From Dendrolimus kikuchii (taxonomy: Eukaryota; Arthropoda; Insecta; Lepidoptera; Lasiocampidae): a DNA stretch of 64,000 nucleotides. Below the pieces are notes generated by a model. The model had not been told where the DNA came from. It worked only from the letters and a program-made list of their open reading frames with translations, and ran no database searches. The stretch covers positions 17,023,387 to 17,087,386 of the forward strand of contig CM034392.1 in the NCBI GenBank assembly GCA_019925095.2, in the 5' to 3' direction. The translations under genes and the position numbers were made by a program. Below are positions 24,405 to 35,329 of the stretch, one piece after another (within the stretch, counting starts at the first letter, position 1; every line of letters begins with the position of its first letter).

Positions 24405-27400
24405 ATGGTGCTCACAAGGAGCGCGCACAAAAGGATGATTGAGGCGACAACCGAAGTCAGAACTGAAGAAGTACCAAGGACGACAGCCGTTGAAACAAAT
24501 GACGACTCCGGGAACTTAAGGACACGTTCTCCTGGAACTAATGGGCATTCATCGGCACATACTGTGAAGTCCAAAGGTAACAAATCAGTAAGGTCGACTT
24601 CATCTTCGATTGCTGCAAGAAAGAAAAGGCTGCAGCTGGAAGCTGCAGAAGCAAAAGCTCGTATACAAATGGAACTCATTGATTTAAAACTTGCAGTAAA
24701 CCTTAAAGAATTGGACGAGGCAGACAACTGTTCACTGCTTTCTGAAGGTGCTATCGAACATGAATCAGAACATTGTATAGTGGAAAATTGGTTGACAGAC
24801 AACGCCCAGAATCAAAAGATGCAGACTGACCTACAACCCAATGGAGCTATGGGCCCTCAAGTATCTGCTGCACCGCACGTGTCAACAGCTGCTCAAGATG
24901 GCATGGACGGAACCGTACACGCGTTGGCGAGCGCACTCAAGGATCTAGCTGCTGCTACTTCCGCTGCCAATAGTAGCGGAGTAAACAACCGGATGTTCAA
25001 TCGACTATGTACAGCTAAAGAATTACCCTTATTTTCAGGTGATCCTCTTGATTGGCTTTATTTTAAAAAGGCTTTTGAAGAATCTTCACGTATCTGCAAC
25101 TTCAGTGAGGACGAAAATCTTTGGCGTTTGAGGAAGAGTCTTCATGGGGCAGCAAAAGATGCTGTAACTGCCCTACTAATCAGCGCTACCTCCGTTGAAA
25201 CAATTATGTCAAGTTTGGAGCTTCAGTTTGGTAATCCCGATATTATTATTAACAGGATTTTACAAGATATTTATAAACTACGACCGATCTCACAAGAATA
25301 TCAAAAGGATATAATTGCATTTTCTATAAAGGTGAGAAATTACGTAGCTGCAGTAACCACTATTGGCTGTGAAGATTATTTAAATGGTATGAATATCCTG
25401 TCATTAATTCTTTCCAAATTACCTACTGTACTGATTTCTAAATGGACTGACTACAGTTATCCTCTTTTCAATAAAATGTTGAAACCGAAACTTGTAATTC
25501 TCTCTGAATTTCTTACTGAAGAAGCTGAAAAGATAACAAAGACGGCTATTAACCTATCAAGTCTTATTTACGGTGAAAATGTAAGACATCGTGGCCAAGC
25601 GGTATTGTTTAATTTAAAGCACAATCAAGAACACGGAGGACTGATGTGCCGTTACTGTCATATCTCGAAACATTTGTTAGTAGACTGTAAGAAATTTAAA
25701 AAATCTCTTTGCAAAGACCGATGGGCTTATGTAAAGCGACACGGTATTTGTTTTAAATGTTTAATTTCCAAACACAAGCAAACTGATTGCTCTGAGCCTG
25801 TTTGTGAGGTAGAAGATTGTGGAAGATCACACCATCGTTTGCTCCATTATGCTGAAAATAAAAGCTCGCAGCAAAACAGAGTGAACATCACCGACGTGAC
25901 CGAAGGTGAAACGCAAACGGGAATTATCGCACATGTGACCGCAAACGACAATAAAGTTTTATTAAAAACAGTATCCGTTTACATCCATGGACCTAGCGGC
26001 ATAGAGCGTACTAAGGCTTTACTTGATGACGGTTCGACTGTCACTTTGATAAGTGACAACCTAGCGACTAAGCTAGGGCTGCGTGGACACAAACATTCGA
26101 TGGGAGTTTGCGGAGCGTGGAATAACGGAGAGGTCACGTGCGAAAGTGAGACTGTTAATTTTAGTCTTTCTAATGAAGAAGGAAGGATGTTTGACATACG
26201 TGCATACAGCGTAAAGGATTTGAATTTACCAGTACAAGACTACAGTACTCTCAAATTGAATTCTTGTGGGATAATGAAATCCGAATTGAACAATATACTT
26301 TTGGATGGAGATTGTAAACCCGAAATTTTATTAGGACAAGATAACTACAATTTGCTAATGCCTTTGGAGATAATAAAATGTAAACCATCTGAGCCCTATT
26401 TAACTCGTACATTGTTGGGATGGTGTGTTCATGGTTGTACTCGGATGCCATTTAAAAGGGGAAAGTCTGCGTTACAATCTGCTCTCATATTGTCAGAAGA
26501 AAGTCATCCATCCAGCTATGAATCAGATCGCATTCTACAAGAGATGCAGGAAGAGATGCGACATTCCTTCGCAATTGATGCATTGGGTATTTCTTCTAAG
26601 CCCAGACAGAATAGAGAAGAAAGGCAAGCTATTGAACAACTAGAGAGCACTGCTAAGCTGATAGATAGAAGATGGTTTGTAGGATTGCCATGGAAGAACA
26701 CTAATATTAAGATGCCAGATTCTTATGATAATGCATTGATAAGACTGAGAGGCATAGAAAAGAAGATGAAAAATAATGTAGGTTTTGCCACCCGGTATAA
26801 AGAAAGAGTCGATCATCTTCTGCAGAATGACTACGCTTCAGAACTTGATAGCATACCCAACCCTAAGCATGTTTGGTATCTCCCACATTTTGGTGTAGAC
26901 AACCCTAATAAACAAAAATTGCGCTTAGTATTTGATGCGGCGGCAAAATGTAAAGGAATGAGTTTGAATGACTTTTTAATACAAGGTCCCGACCTACTTA
27001 TTTCTTTATATGGCATAATGTTAAGATTCAGAGAAAGAAAAGTAGCCGTCACGGGTGACATTAAAGACATGTTTTTGAGAGTTAAAATACACAAGGAAGA
27101 CAGAGATGCATTTCGATTTTTATGGAAAGAAGCTGCAGATAAACCAGTAAAAGTTTTTACTATGAGTTCACTAATATTCGGAGCGAACTGTTCGCCATTT
27201 ATAGCTCAATTTGTAAAGAATAAAAATGCTACGAGATTTGCATCGATGTTTCCGGATGCAGTCAATGCTATATGGAAACAGCAATACATGGACGATTATA
27301 TAGATAGTTTTGATAATGAAGAAATTGCCATTAAACTTGTAAAGGACGTTACATACGTCCACCAACAAGCTGTCACCTTCAAGAACGGTCAACAATTATC

Positions 27401-27539
27401 ATGGAAATTGAAGTATATTATGTTATATTTATTTACTAAATGGAAAGAGCGTATCGAAAATACTACTGTGCTAAACTGGTGCTTGGAAAACTCTTCATGT
27501 AGAAATCTGATATGTGTCATGAGGTACAGAGGTAATTAG
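24405..27539 (+). CDS. Bel-Pao gag-protease-RT polyprotein, C-terminally truncated
   Basis: One frame from ATG 24405 (MVLTRSAHKRM, a usual Bel-type gag start). The frame is open upstream to 24264 inside the LTR. Domains by approximate residue: charged helix (AEAKARIQMELIDLKL) 80-120; Bel gag-like DUF1759 region from about 205 (LPLFSGDPLDW); Cys/His zinc knuckles from about 413 (CRYCHISKHLLVDC, CFKC); aspartic protease at about 540 with LLDDGSTVTLIS, DDG replacing the common DTG/DSG; RT from about 820 (PHFGVDNPNKQKLRLVFDAA) with active-site YMDD at about 961. After the RT palm (YVHQQA) the sequence no longer resembles RT and stops, so the polyprotein is roughly 700 residues short of a full Bel pol and cannot mobilise itself. 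Confidence 0.9.
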   Translation: MVLTRSAHKRMIEATTEVRTEEVPRTTAVETNDDSGNLRTRSPGTNGHSSAHTVKSKGNKSVRSTSSSIAARKKRLQLEAAEAKARIQMELIDLKLAVNLKELDEADNCSLLSEGAIEHESEHCIVENWLTDNAQNQKMQTDLQPNGAMGPQVSAAPHVSTAAQDGMDGTVHALASALKDLAAATSAANSSGVNNRMFNRLCTAKELPLFSGDPLDWLYFKKAFEESSRICNFSEDENLWRLRKSLHGAAKDAVTALLISATSVETIMSSLELQFGNPDIIINRILQDIYKLRPISQEYQKDIIAFSIKVRNYVAAVTTIGCEDYLNGMNILSLILSKLPTVLISKWTDYSYPLFNKMLKPKLVILSEFLTEEAEKITKTAINLSSLIYGENVRHRGQAVLFNLKHNQEHGGLMCRYCHISKHLLVDCKKFKKSLCKDRWAYVKRHGICFKCLISKHKQTDCSEPVCEVEDCGRSHHRLLHYAENKSSQQNRVNITDVTEGETQTGIIAHVTANDNKVLLKTVSVYIHGPSGIERTKALLDDGSTVTLISDNLATKLGLRGHKHSMGVCGAWNNGEVTCESETVNFSLSNEEGRMFDIRAYSVKDLNLPVQDYSTLKLNSCGIMKSELNNILLDGDCKPEILLGQDNYNLLMPLEIIKCKPSEPYLTRTLLGWCVHGCTRMPFKRGKSALQSALILSEESHPSSYESDRILQEMQEEMRHSFAIDALGISSKPRQNREERQAIEQLESTAKLIDRRWFVGLPWKNTNIKMPDSYDNALIRLRGIEKKMKNNVGFATRYKERVDHLLQNDYASELDSIPNPKHVWYLPHFGVDNPNKQKLRLVFDAAAKCKGMSLNDFLIQGPDLLISLYGIMLRFRERKVAVTGDIKDMFLRVKIHKEDRDAFRFLWKEAADKPVKVFTMSSLIFGANCSPFIAQFVKNKNATRFASMFPDAVNAIWKQQYMDDYIDSFDNEEIAIKLVKDVTYVHQQAVTFKNGQQLSWKLKYIMLYLFTKWKERIENTTVLNWCLENSSCRNLICVMRYRGN

Positions 27540-27586
27540 AAGTAGGAGATTAAATTATTGTTTGTTTGAATAATAGATATATAGCT

Positions 27587-27721
27587 AGCACCCCTAGAAA
27601 TGTTTGGCCAAAGGGTCTTGTTGTGACAGCAGTAGCTGAGAAAAATGGTCGCACAAGAGTTGTCGATGTCAAAATGGAATATTGTGGCGATCAGCAGCGC
27701 GTGTGGCGCGGATTGACCTGA
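27587..27721 (+). pseudogene. Bel-Pao pol C-terminal tail (integrase end) fragment
   Basis: A 45-codon stretch beginning STPRNVWPKGLVV and containing NGRTRVVDVKM, the typical last block of Bel-Pao pol after the integrase core. It is separated from the RT frame by about 50 bp with stops, so everything between RT and this tail is deleted. It ends 34 bp before the 3' LTR, as expected for a pol terminus. Confidence 0.8.
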
Positions 27722-27755
27722 GGAGTGAGTGCTGTTCCAGCACTGGGGTGGGGAG

Positions 27756-27887
27756 TGTTGGCGACGGAGAAACTCCTTAAAAATTATACTTTTTTGTTTC
27801 TTTTTTGAATTGTGACATTGTCTGTAAAATATTGAAAAAATTCGAATATACGTTTTTGCTATCGAAAACTGTTTTAAGTTTATTCCG
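27756..27887 (+). repeat. 3' LTR of the Bel-Pao element
   Basis: About 132 bp, starting TGTTGGCGACGGAG directly after the polypurine tract and matching the left repeat up to TTATTCCG. It may be truncated at its right end because it does not finish in CA. Confidence 0.75.
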
Positions 27888-28946
27888 TATATGTATGATA
27901 TGTATTATCGTGTTATCAAGTTTTGCTGTTAAATAGAACTAAATTTCCGTAAAAAGGATTGTTTGCGTTCTAGGCAAATACCGACAATAACTCTGCAGCG
28001 ACTTGAAAGTTTACGTATAAAGTAGTGTTTGTTGCATTTTGATGATAGACAGCGCCCGCAGTATTGAAATCTGTGGTACAGTATAAATAATAATACATAG
28101 TTATAATACGTAACAATAATAGTACGAACCATCTCACCCTACATTATGAATGTCACAGGATGCTAATATTTATAACAAATTTTGCATTTTCATAACATAG
28201 TAAAACATAAATTAGGAAACATCAATGCTTTCTACTTGGCAACCTATGGCGTTCAAATCATGATCTACAAACATCTATAATGTGTAAAATAGGAATATTG
28301 GACTTACGGTGTTTTCACTAAACTATACTATAAAAGTGATAAGTGACATTTTTTAGGAATAGCTTGCAAAAAAGCCTGATATTATAAAAAAAACAGCTGC
28401 TTTCAGTAAATTATCTACCCGCTGTTTTACCTACTTAAAAAATTGACTTTAAACTCCATAAAAGTAATAAGTCTTTGCCTTAATTCTCAGTCATTTCATA
28501 GACTCATCGGGCTGTTAAGCCCTGCAACGTGATCGGTCTGTCTTTAGAACGTCGTGTAATTACTGGTAGTAATATTAGTATTCTGTTTGTGTTGCGGAGT
28601 GAAGGTGCACTTTTGGAGGGGAGGTAATAGATAACGATGGCAGCGATAACAGTGTTGAGGCCGCGGAGAACGTGCACCGCTTCTACCCGTGCGTCGATGA
28701 GTCGCGAGTCACCTGAACATTGTTTCTTCCAAAATTGGGCTACCCAAGTCATATATTTCATCATTTTAAAATAAATTCTGTAAAATGTAGGTATACGATT
28801 GCCGTTGTGTCTTCTTAACTTTGAATAAAATTAAGAAAAGAATATCGAAAAATGTCATTGGAAATTTCAACGAACTAACTTTCATTAAACGAAAAAGATG
28901 AACAGTGTTTAAAAATACTCAAGTGCTTAGAATTTGTGGTTAAAGT
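27888..28946. other. No recognised feature
   Basis: A GC-richer patch at 28500-28740 gives an 86-codon minus-strand frame (MMKYMTWVAQFWKKQCSGDS…) and a short plus frame (AAENVHRFYPCVDESRVT). I recognise neither and see no splice support. Confidence 0.4.
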
Positions 28947-29066
28947 ATGAAGGAACCGCGTTGTGAAGATGTCGCCGATAAGTTGGTGCGACTGTTCGGG
29001 TGGAGACAGACATATCCGGTCCAGAAGCTTCAACGGAGTATTCTACCCCAAAATACTAAGGAACAG
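28947..29066 (+). CDS. Possible first coding exon, unrecognised
   Basis: ATG followed by 40 codons (MKEPRCEDVADKLVRLFGWR QTYPVQKLQRS…TKEQ) ending at a good splice donor CAG|gtaaga at 29067. The composition is richer in GC than its surroundings. No partner exon was identified and I do not recognise the peptide. Confidence 0.25.
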
Positions 29067-29598
29067 GTAAGAACATCTTTTTTTAAGGGAAATGCAGTTT
29101 ATGCATACCTCTCTGTTCGGGTTGCTGCAGTGGGATAGTACGAGACTCCCCAGCTAGGCTACCCACGAGGCCACGAGGTATTTTCTTTGTTTCGCCATAG
29201 AATAATGGTTTTACCAACTACACGAACGCGACTGCAGCTAGTGTGGGCCTGTCCATAACAGAAATCCATGTCCATGTCAGTACATGGCGTCAAGAACATC
29301 TCAATTATTATTAAAGTTGATTGTTAAATTTCGGTACAGTGTAAAATATTTTAAAACATCGAAGCTATTGAGAAAATATCTATAATATATTCGCATTTTT
29401 GTATTGTAAAGACGCTATTATGCATATTACCAAGGTCAGGCATCAAATTTATTTACTGTTGTACTACGCACAACTTATAATTTTGAAGTCGCATTCATTC
29501 TGATAATGGTTAGTTAACTTTAAATGTAGATAATTTTACCTCTCGCTTTACTTCATTAGTTATGTCTGTGAGACTGAATATCGCGTCCGGCATACGTA

Positions 29599-29792
29599 AA
29601 GCCTCGGTCACATACAGCGAATGCTCGCTGCGAATAGTGCTTGCAGCGACAATTTGCCGACTACCACACACAGCGAGTTCAAACAACAAACAGAGAGCCT
29701 CAAATACAAATATGTCGCCTATTGTTACAAACGTTTTAATGACGGAATGGCTATTTGTCGCGGCGAGTATTCGCTGTGTGTGACCGAGGCTT
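29599..29792. mobile_element. TIR MITE (194 bp)
   Basis: Terminal inverted repeats of about 35 bp: AAGCCTCGGTCACATACAGC… at the left and …GCTGTGTGTGACCGAGGCTT at the right, with about three mismatches. Borders are TAAA at the left and TTAA at the right, possibly a piggyBac-type TTAA target (inference). The plus and minus open frames across it are not genes. Confidence 0.8.
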
Positions 29793-29799
29793 AAGTGAT

Positions 29800-30015
29800 G
29801 ATTTACATACATACATAACTTCACGCCAGTTCCCTTGCGGGGTAGGCACGAACAACAGAGCGCCATTTAGGCTTATTCTTACACACCTCACTTGCTTCTT
29901 TGACATTCATAACTCTTGTCATGCACGCTCGTCTGTTCTTAAGGCTCCTGACATCACCTTTTGCTAGTATACGATCAATTTAATCATGGAAGGTGTGTCG
30001 TGGCCTTCCACGACT
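29800..30015 (-). repeat. LINE 3' end, copy 3 (minus strand)
   Basis: Reverse complement of the 12.5-kb copy, starting with the CATACATACAT tail and extending to GGCCTTCCACGAC. It directly follows the MITE at 29599-29792. Confidence 0.62.
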
Positions 30016-30235
30016 TCTGCATCCATCCACTTTTGCATTGTATATCTGTTTGTCTGCATCACTTTTGCATTCTTTCAGTGATGATTTAGATGTGAATATT
30101 ACTTTTTATCAATGTTTAAAAAATGTGAACTTTGTTTAATGAAGTATATGAGTACATTACTGGGCGTAGATCATTGTGATCTTAGGGTCAAGGGCCCGTG
30201 ACACTAACTAACAACATTACATCAATAGAGCTCTA

Positions 30236-30458
30236 TCTCTATAAATATTATAAACTCGAAAGTTTGTAAGAATATATGGATGTATGTTTGTTACTCTTTC
30301 AAGCAAAAACTAGTGAATGGATTTTGATGAAATTTTACAATAATATAGCTTACGTATCAGGATAGTACATAGGCTATAATTTATAAAGATATGGTGTTAA
30401 TTATCCAAAATATAATGTTTTTCCATCACTACGCGGGTGAAACCGCGGGCGCAGTTAG
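30236..30458 (+). mobile_element. Short non-autonomous Helitron (223 bp)
   Basis: Starts A|TCTCTATAAATATTATAAAC and ends with the hairpin CGCGGGTGAAACCGCGGGC then GCAGTTAG|T. Only the terminal tetranucleotide is off-consensus (TTAG, still CTRR-like). Inside is the block AGTGAATGGATTTTGATGAAA seen in many moth repeats. No coding capacity. Confidence 0.7.
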
Positions 30459-31242
30459 TAATGAATATATTTGCAGTAAGAATTCGCATCCACGTCATTG
30501 GGCCGAGTCTGGTAAATTAGCCACTGAGTTGTCACGACCAAAATCGTGTTTCTGACTAAAATGTCGTTGCCTTTTTTACACGTAGTTATTCATGTATAAA
30601 ATAATAACATGCATAATGTTTTTATTGGTGCACTTCCTACATTGAATAGCCTGCTTGGTACAGAGCGGTATTGTTGACGTTACTTTCACGGGGCGTCTTT
30701 TGTGATCTGAAAGTGTTGGAAAGTAAATCATTAAATCAGTGCACTTATAAGGCGTAATTATGTTGTCGATGGTATTGGTGCCTTGTTTCCTTAGTATTAC
30801 ACGCGAGACACGGCCATTGAACTATGTAGACATGGTAGTCATTACGAAGTCTTTGAAAACTCCTGGAGTGCGTGTTAGATATTTATAGCAGTAGATTATT
30901 GTATACTATCGCCTATACAACGAACAGTGTTCGGAAGAAATTTTTGGTTTAATGAGAACCAACGTTTTGTTTACACAACCGCACAGCTCGCCACGGGATA
31001 GTCACCCTTATATTTCTAACCTACACGATCTACTACACAAGTGTTCTCTAGAACTTTTGTTCTGCGTTTTATATGACATTGAAGGAACTTCCCGTCAAGT
31101 TTTCCCTTTGCACTACGATATGGCATATTTAGTGGTCACCATTTTGTTTATGAAAGGTATCGAGCGCTAATTTTTTAAGAACACCATCCATCAATAAGAT
31201 AGCTAAAAGTATTCATCAAATGTATTTTGAAGCCATAAGTAT

Positions 31243-31362
31243 ATGAAATTCTAATTACAAATTACATTTTTAAGAAGTAATTGAAATACAAATAAAAAAT
31301 ACGTATTTGTATTTCAATTACGTATTTTAATTACAAATATTTCAAATACTGCCCAACCCTGG
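31243..31362 (-). repeat. MITE end with CAGGGTTGGGCAGTATTTG-type terminus
   Basis: The right end reads ATTTCAAATACTGCCCAACC CTGG, and the interior has the imperfect palindrome TGAAATACAAAT…ATTTGTATTTCA. This terminus resembles hAT-type MITEs (from memory). Confidence 0.5.
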
Positions 31363-32159
31363 ATATGGGGTTAGGCGGCCATTATAGATCGTCGTAAGTT
31401 ATATGAAATGCGTCGAACAATTTCATCGAGGTCACTAATTCACTGGAACAACCTCTGATGTTATAAACGGTGTTATATATAAGTGATGGTGATCATTTTA
31501 ATCACTTTTGCCGCCTACCTGTTTGCTCACTTTTGACAATAAAAAAGAAGTCAATATACTCACACACTAATTTGAATTGTAAATATATTATTTTTAACCA
31601 TTATTGCGGGCTTGCTTATTATATGGAAATATGTATATGAACTACACGGAAGAAAATACCAAATTGCCAGATAAATAATAAATAATGTATCTCGTCTCAT
31701 AAGTAAAAAGTCAATAAAGTGAATATTATTTTTCATGTTGATAATTAAAAATATTAAGAAAATAGGACGAGTAGCTGTTAGGTGCCATCGACCTTGGAAA
31801 GCTAATCAGTCGCATTCCACTTTGCCTACGTTTAACGAGTTGTATACTTAAGAAATATGGTATCATTTGATAACGAATATTTAAAAATAGTTGTTGTAAC
31901 TTCAGGTACAGAGGGTTTTATCGAAAGACTGATTTACAAAATTAAGATGAAAGTTTCAATTTTATGTAAAAATAGGACTGTACACCCTGTTTTGCTTCCG
32001 AATACATGTATTCCGTATCCCGAAAGAGGGGGGTATGTTTATGGCAGATCTCCCTGCCCGGAGACAAACAATGAAAAGGTGTAGAATTGGCGGCGACTGC
32101 CGTATACTCTTTCGCATTACCCCAGTTTTCTGTACTCATTTTAGGCCACTTATTTTATG

Positions 32160-32960
32160 TTTGTTTTAACTCCCGAAATAGTCCCATAGTCACCAAGTCA
32201 GGATCTGATTTGTAGATCGCAAGGCAATCGAGAGCAACTCTTGTTGAAAAGAATATACACCGAAGAGTTAGATGGCAAATTTGTATACGCGTGCCAGTTA
32301 TACAATTTCGACAGATGCTTAATACATATATTATTTCTAAAGCTATGAAGATGAAGTGTTTGCGCAACTAAAAAGTAATAAAATGATTTTTTTAACAAAA
32401 ACAAAACCGACTTCACACTAAAAACTAAAGAATAAATATTTAACCGACTTCTTTCTGCAACATCTTGAAGTGTCAAGTAAAACATAAAAATTACTATATT
32501 TTGTAAATTTATTGTTACTGTTTCATGTTTAAACTAGTGGCCCCGGCAGACGTTGTCCTGCTCTGAAAAATAAAAATCTAGGACCCGATCCCAGCGCCAC
32601 CTACCGGTTCCAATTGTGGATTTAAATCAGCTGGGACCCACTCAAATACACAAAAACAAAATGACCAAAATCGGTCCAGGTGATTAGGAGGATTCTAGAA
32701 CCCGATCTCAGCGCCACCTACCAGTTCCAACGGGATAAAAAGTATCCTATGTCCGTCTTCTGGTTCTAAGGTACTTCCCCACCAATTTTCAGCAAAATCG
32801 GTACAGCCGTTTTTGAGTTATAAATGGTGTAACTAACACGACTTTGTTTTATTTATATATAGATTGGGAAAGATGTTGTAGAAAGAAGTCGGTTAAATAT
32901 TTATTTTTCGGTTTTTAGTGTGAAGGCGGTTTTGTTTTTGTTAAAAAAAAACGAATAAAA
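32160..32960. mobile_element. Hairpin (foldback) element with CGACTTC arms, split by a Helitron
   Basis: The left arm at 32388-32465 (TTAACAAAAACAAAACCGAC… CTTCTTTCTGCAACATCTT) is mirrored at 32866-32945 (AAGATGTTGTAGAAAGAAG… GGTTTTGTTTTTGTTAA), about 75 bp with few mismatches. Sequence left of the arm (GTCACCAAGTCAGGATCTGA) matches the element at 10030-10740. The gap between the arms is the Helitron at 32534-32863. Confidence 0.75.
32534..32863 (-). mobile_element. Non-autonomous Helitron, family C (330 bp), nested
   Basis: Minus-strand 5' TCTATATATAAATAAAAC and 3' hairpin GGACAACGTCTGCC then GGGGCCACTAG; target A|T. It sits inside the hairpin element whose arms are at 32388-32520 and 32866-32960. 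It holds a repeated GCGCCACCTACC(A/G)GTTCCAA block and GGGATAAAAAGTATCCTATG. Confidence 0.82.
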
Positions 32961-34839
32961 TGTTTGTTACCCTGAATTGTGCATATAAAAAAGGCCTAAC
33001 CGTCCAGTTTGATGTGAAGTTAAGTGTAAAGTTTCATCAATTTGGTTAACATTCGTCATCTTAGCGTTAAATATGGTATCATATACTGATCCGTTTTAGT
33101 ATTTTATCTTCGTGCGGCCTTAGGCAGGTCTTCTAGTGAGATCATTTGTATGCACTTTATCCCTCACGACTTTATGATAGGATTGCTCTTACTCCTTCTA
33201 AAATATGGGATCTAGGAGAAGTGGCATGGGTAGTTATGTAGGTATTGTTTCCTACATACATGATTATTTACATAACGAGTCAAATTCTATAAAATCTGAC
33301 TGTACATGATACGTAATCTAGCTAGATCTAGATCTACGCTTCGCTGTGGTTCAGTCTGGACGTCAATTCATTGACTACTTTCGGGTTTTGCAGACACAAA
33401 CATACGGAACCTGATATTTTATATATCGAATAAAAGTAAGTACATAAGAACATTATGTAAACTTTTCAACTAACCTATCTACCTACTAATTTTCGAGTTT
33501 TAATGTGAGTACTACGTTATATATAACTCAATGTACGGAAGCTGGATTTTTAAATATAAACATTATTTCCCTTTATATCCATTTCTAATGCCAGTCCTTT
33601 CTATTCATAAAATACTCGTACATACATTTGTGAAGCTATGTTATTAGTAAGGTAGTGACGACTGAATTGCAAGGATTGTAGGTGTCGTGGGTGGTTTGTT
33701 TGCGAATTTCAAGAGTCTTAACTGTCCATGGCCTTATTGAGATGCCTATTTATACCGTTATTATTACGTCTTTTATGGACTTTATAAATACTTTAAACAG
33801 TTTAAACCAGTATGTAATCAAATAATTTTCTCATGCTATTATGAAAAATACATCTTTTTTATTTTTTAAAAGAGCCTATATTCCTATAATTATTATGAAT
33901 AAGGAAGTACCGGTAAGCATTTCTTCATATTCAATATTCTGGGATCACGTTTTCACAGATCAGGAATATTGTTAGCTTCTTCATGAAATTACTAAAAAGA
34001 GTAGAGCAGTAGCCATAGCCAGTATTCGTTCTGAACTAAGCAAGTAAATGAGATAAAAGCAAAAAAAAGCGAGACAGGTGTCGCGACGAAAGCGCCGGTA
34101 GTTGGGGGCAGGTTAGCAGCACCACAAAAACCGGAACAAACGTGGGCCAAATAACGTGAGAACAGTTTCCATATTTTTTTAATAATTATGCTTAATATAA
34201 TCATAACTAAGAAGGCTACAAAATAAGTTGTTTTCTAAAAGTGTACTTTGATATTTAAGGACCTAAGAACTTCAAATAAAATAGATGGATAACACTTTAT
34301 TGCACACCAAAATAAACAATTCCAAAAAATCGGCTAAATTCGTGTAAGTGTAAGTACGTGAAGTTTTTCATAGAAGTAAAACTAATATAGTGCAGAAAAT
34401 TTAATCTTAACCAAACCTAATTAATTAATATTAGTTGCATTGTATTCTATTATTACCTATAATCCCTTAAGACTTTAAGTAGAAATTAAAATACTGACCC
34501 TAGGTCACCGTCTGAATCGTCGTCAGGTGCCTTGAAGGCTGGCTTAGTTAATTTGTGGAATTGTTTAAATATAAACTCATTAAGAATCATCGTTATGATT
34601 TTTCTAAACCTGATTAACGATTCCCTTTGTAGTGAAACTTTCTTGCGACACAGTGGAATGCAACATTATGGATAATATTATCCATATATACCATATGTTT
34701 TTTCAGAAACATATCATGATATAATTATGTAGGTGGACGGATATAATGATTGTATAAAGGTTCGGTTTTTTTTCTAAAATGGTTTTAAAAGCCTAAAAAC
34801 ATATGAATAGCTAAAAATCTAAAACAGGATATTGCTATA
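32961..34839. other. No recognised feature
   Basis: AT-rich. Contains an 18-bp perfect palindrome ATGGATAATATTATCCAT at 34668-34685. Confidence 0.5.
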
Positions 34840-34870
34840 TCCCTATTAATATTATAAATGCGAAAGTAAC

Positions 34871-34963
<93 letters not shown>
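34871..34963 (+). repeat. (TGTC)n microsatellite, about 23 units
   Basis: Uninterrupted TCTG/TGTC repeat of about 93 bp just inside the Helitron 5' end. The sister copy has about 14 units. Confidence 0.97.
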
Positions 34964-35329
34964 TCCGTTTTCACGTAAAAACTACTGGACCGATTTGGCT
35001 GAAACTCAGTATATATATGTTTTCGATGCCGAGAATGAACATAGGATACTTTTTATCCCGGAAAATGGGATAGTTTCCGGGATAAAAGTATATTTGTCTC
35101 TCTGTTTGTTTATCCTTTTATGTAAAGACTATTGGAACGATTTGGCTGATACTCGGTGCATATGTAATTTGAATACCGAGGGTGGCCAAGGGATACCTTT
35201 CATCCCGGATACTGGGATAGATTTTGGGATAGATTTATGTAAAGTTTATCCCGGAAACTAGGATAGGTTTTTTAGTTGTGGTTTGCCATTTTCATCATTT
35301 TGTTTATTTTGGTCAATTTGGTCGTTTAG

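Larger units (their letters stand above)
24198..27887 (+). mobile_element. Bel-Pao LTR retrotransposon, internally deleted
   Basis: Direct repeats flank the element. The left copy starts at TGTTGCAGAC (24198) and the right copy at TGTTGGCGAC (27756); both share GGAGAAACTCC...GTTTATTCCG. A purine-rich polypurine tract (ggggtggggag) sits directly before the right repeat, as reverse transcription requires. The interior encodes Bel-type gag, protease and RT, then jumps to a Bel-type pol C-terminal tail. Most of RT thumb, RNase H and integrase is missing. No exact target duplication was seen. Confidence 0.9.

Noticed and set aside
24386..24802. 138-codon minus-strand ORF
   Set aside because: Antisense to the Bel-Pao gag region, which has clear family motifs.
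34871..34963. CRISPR-like regular repeats
   Set aside because: A simple 4-bp microsatellite in an animal genome, no spacers.
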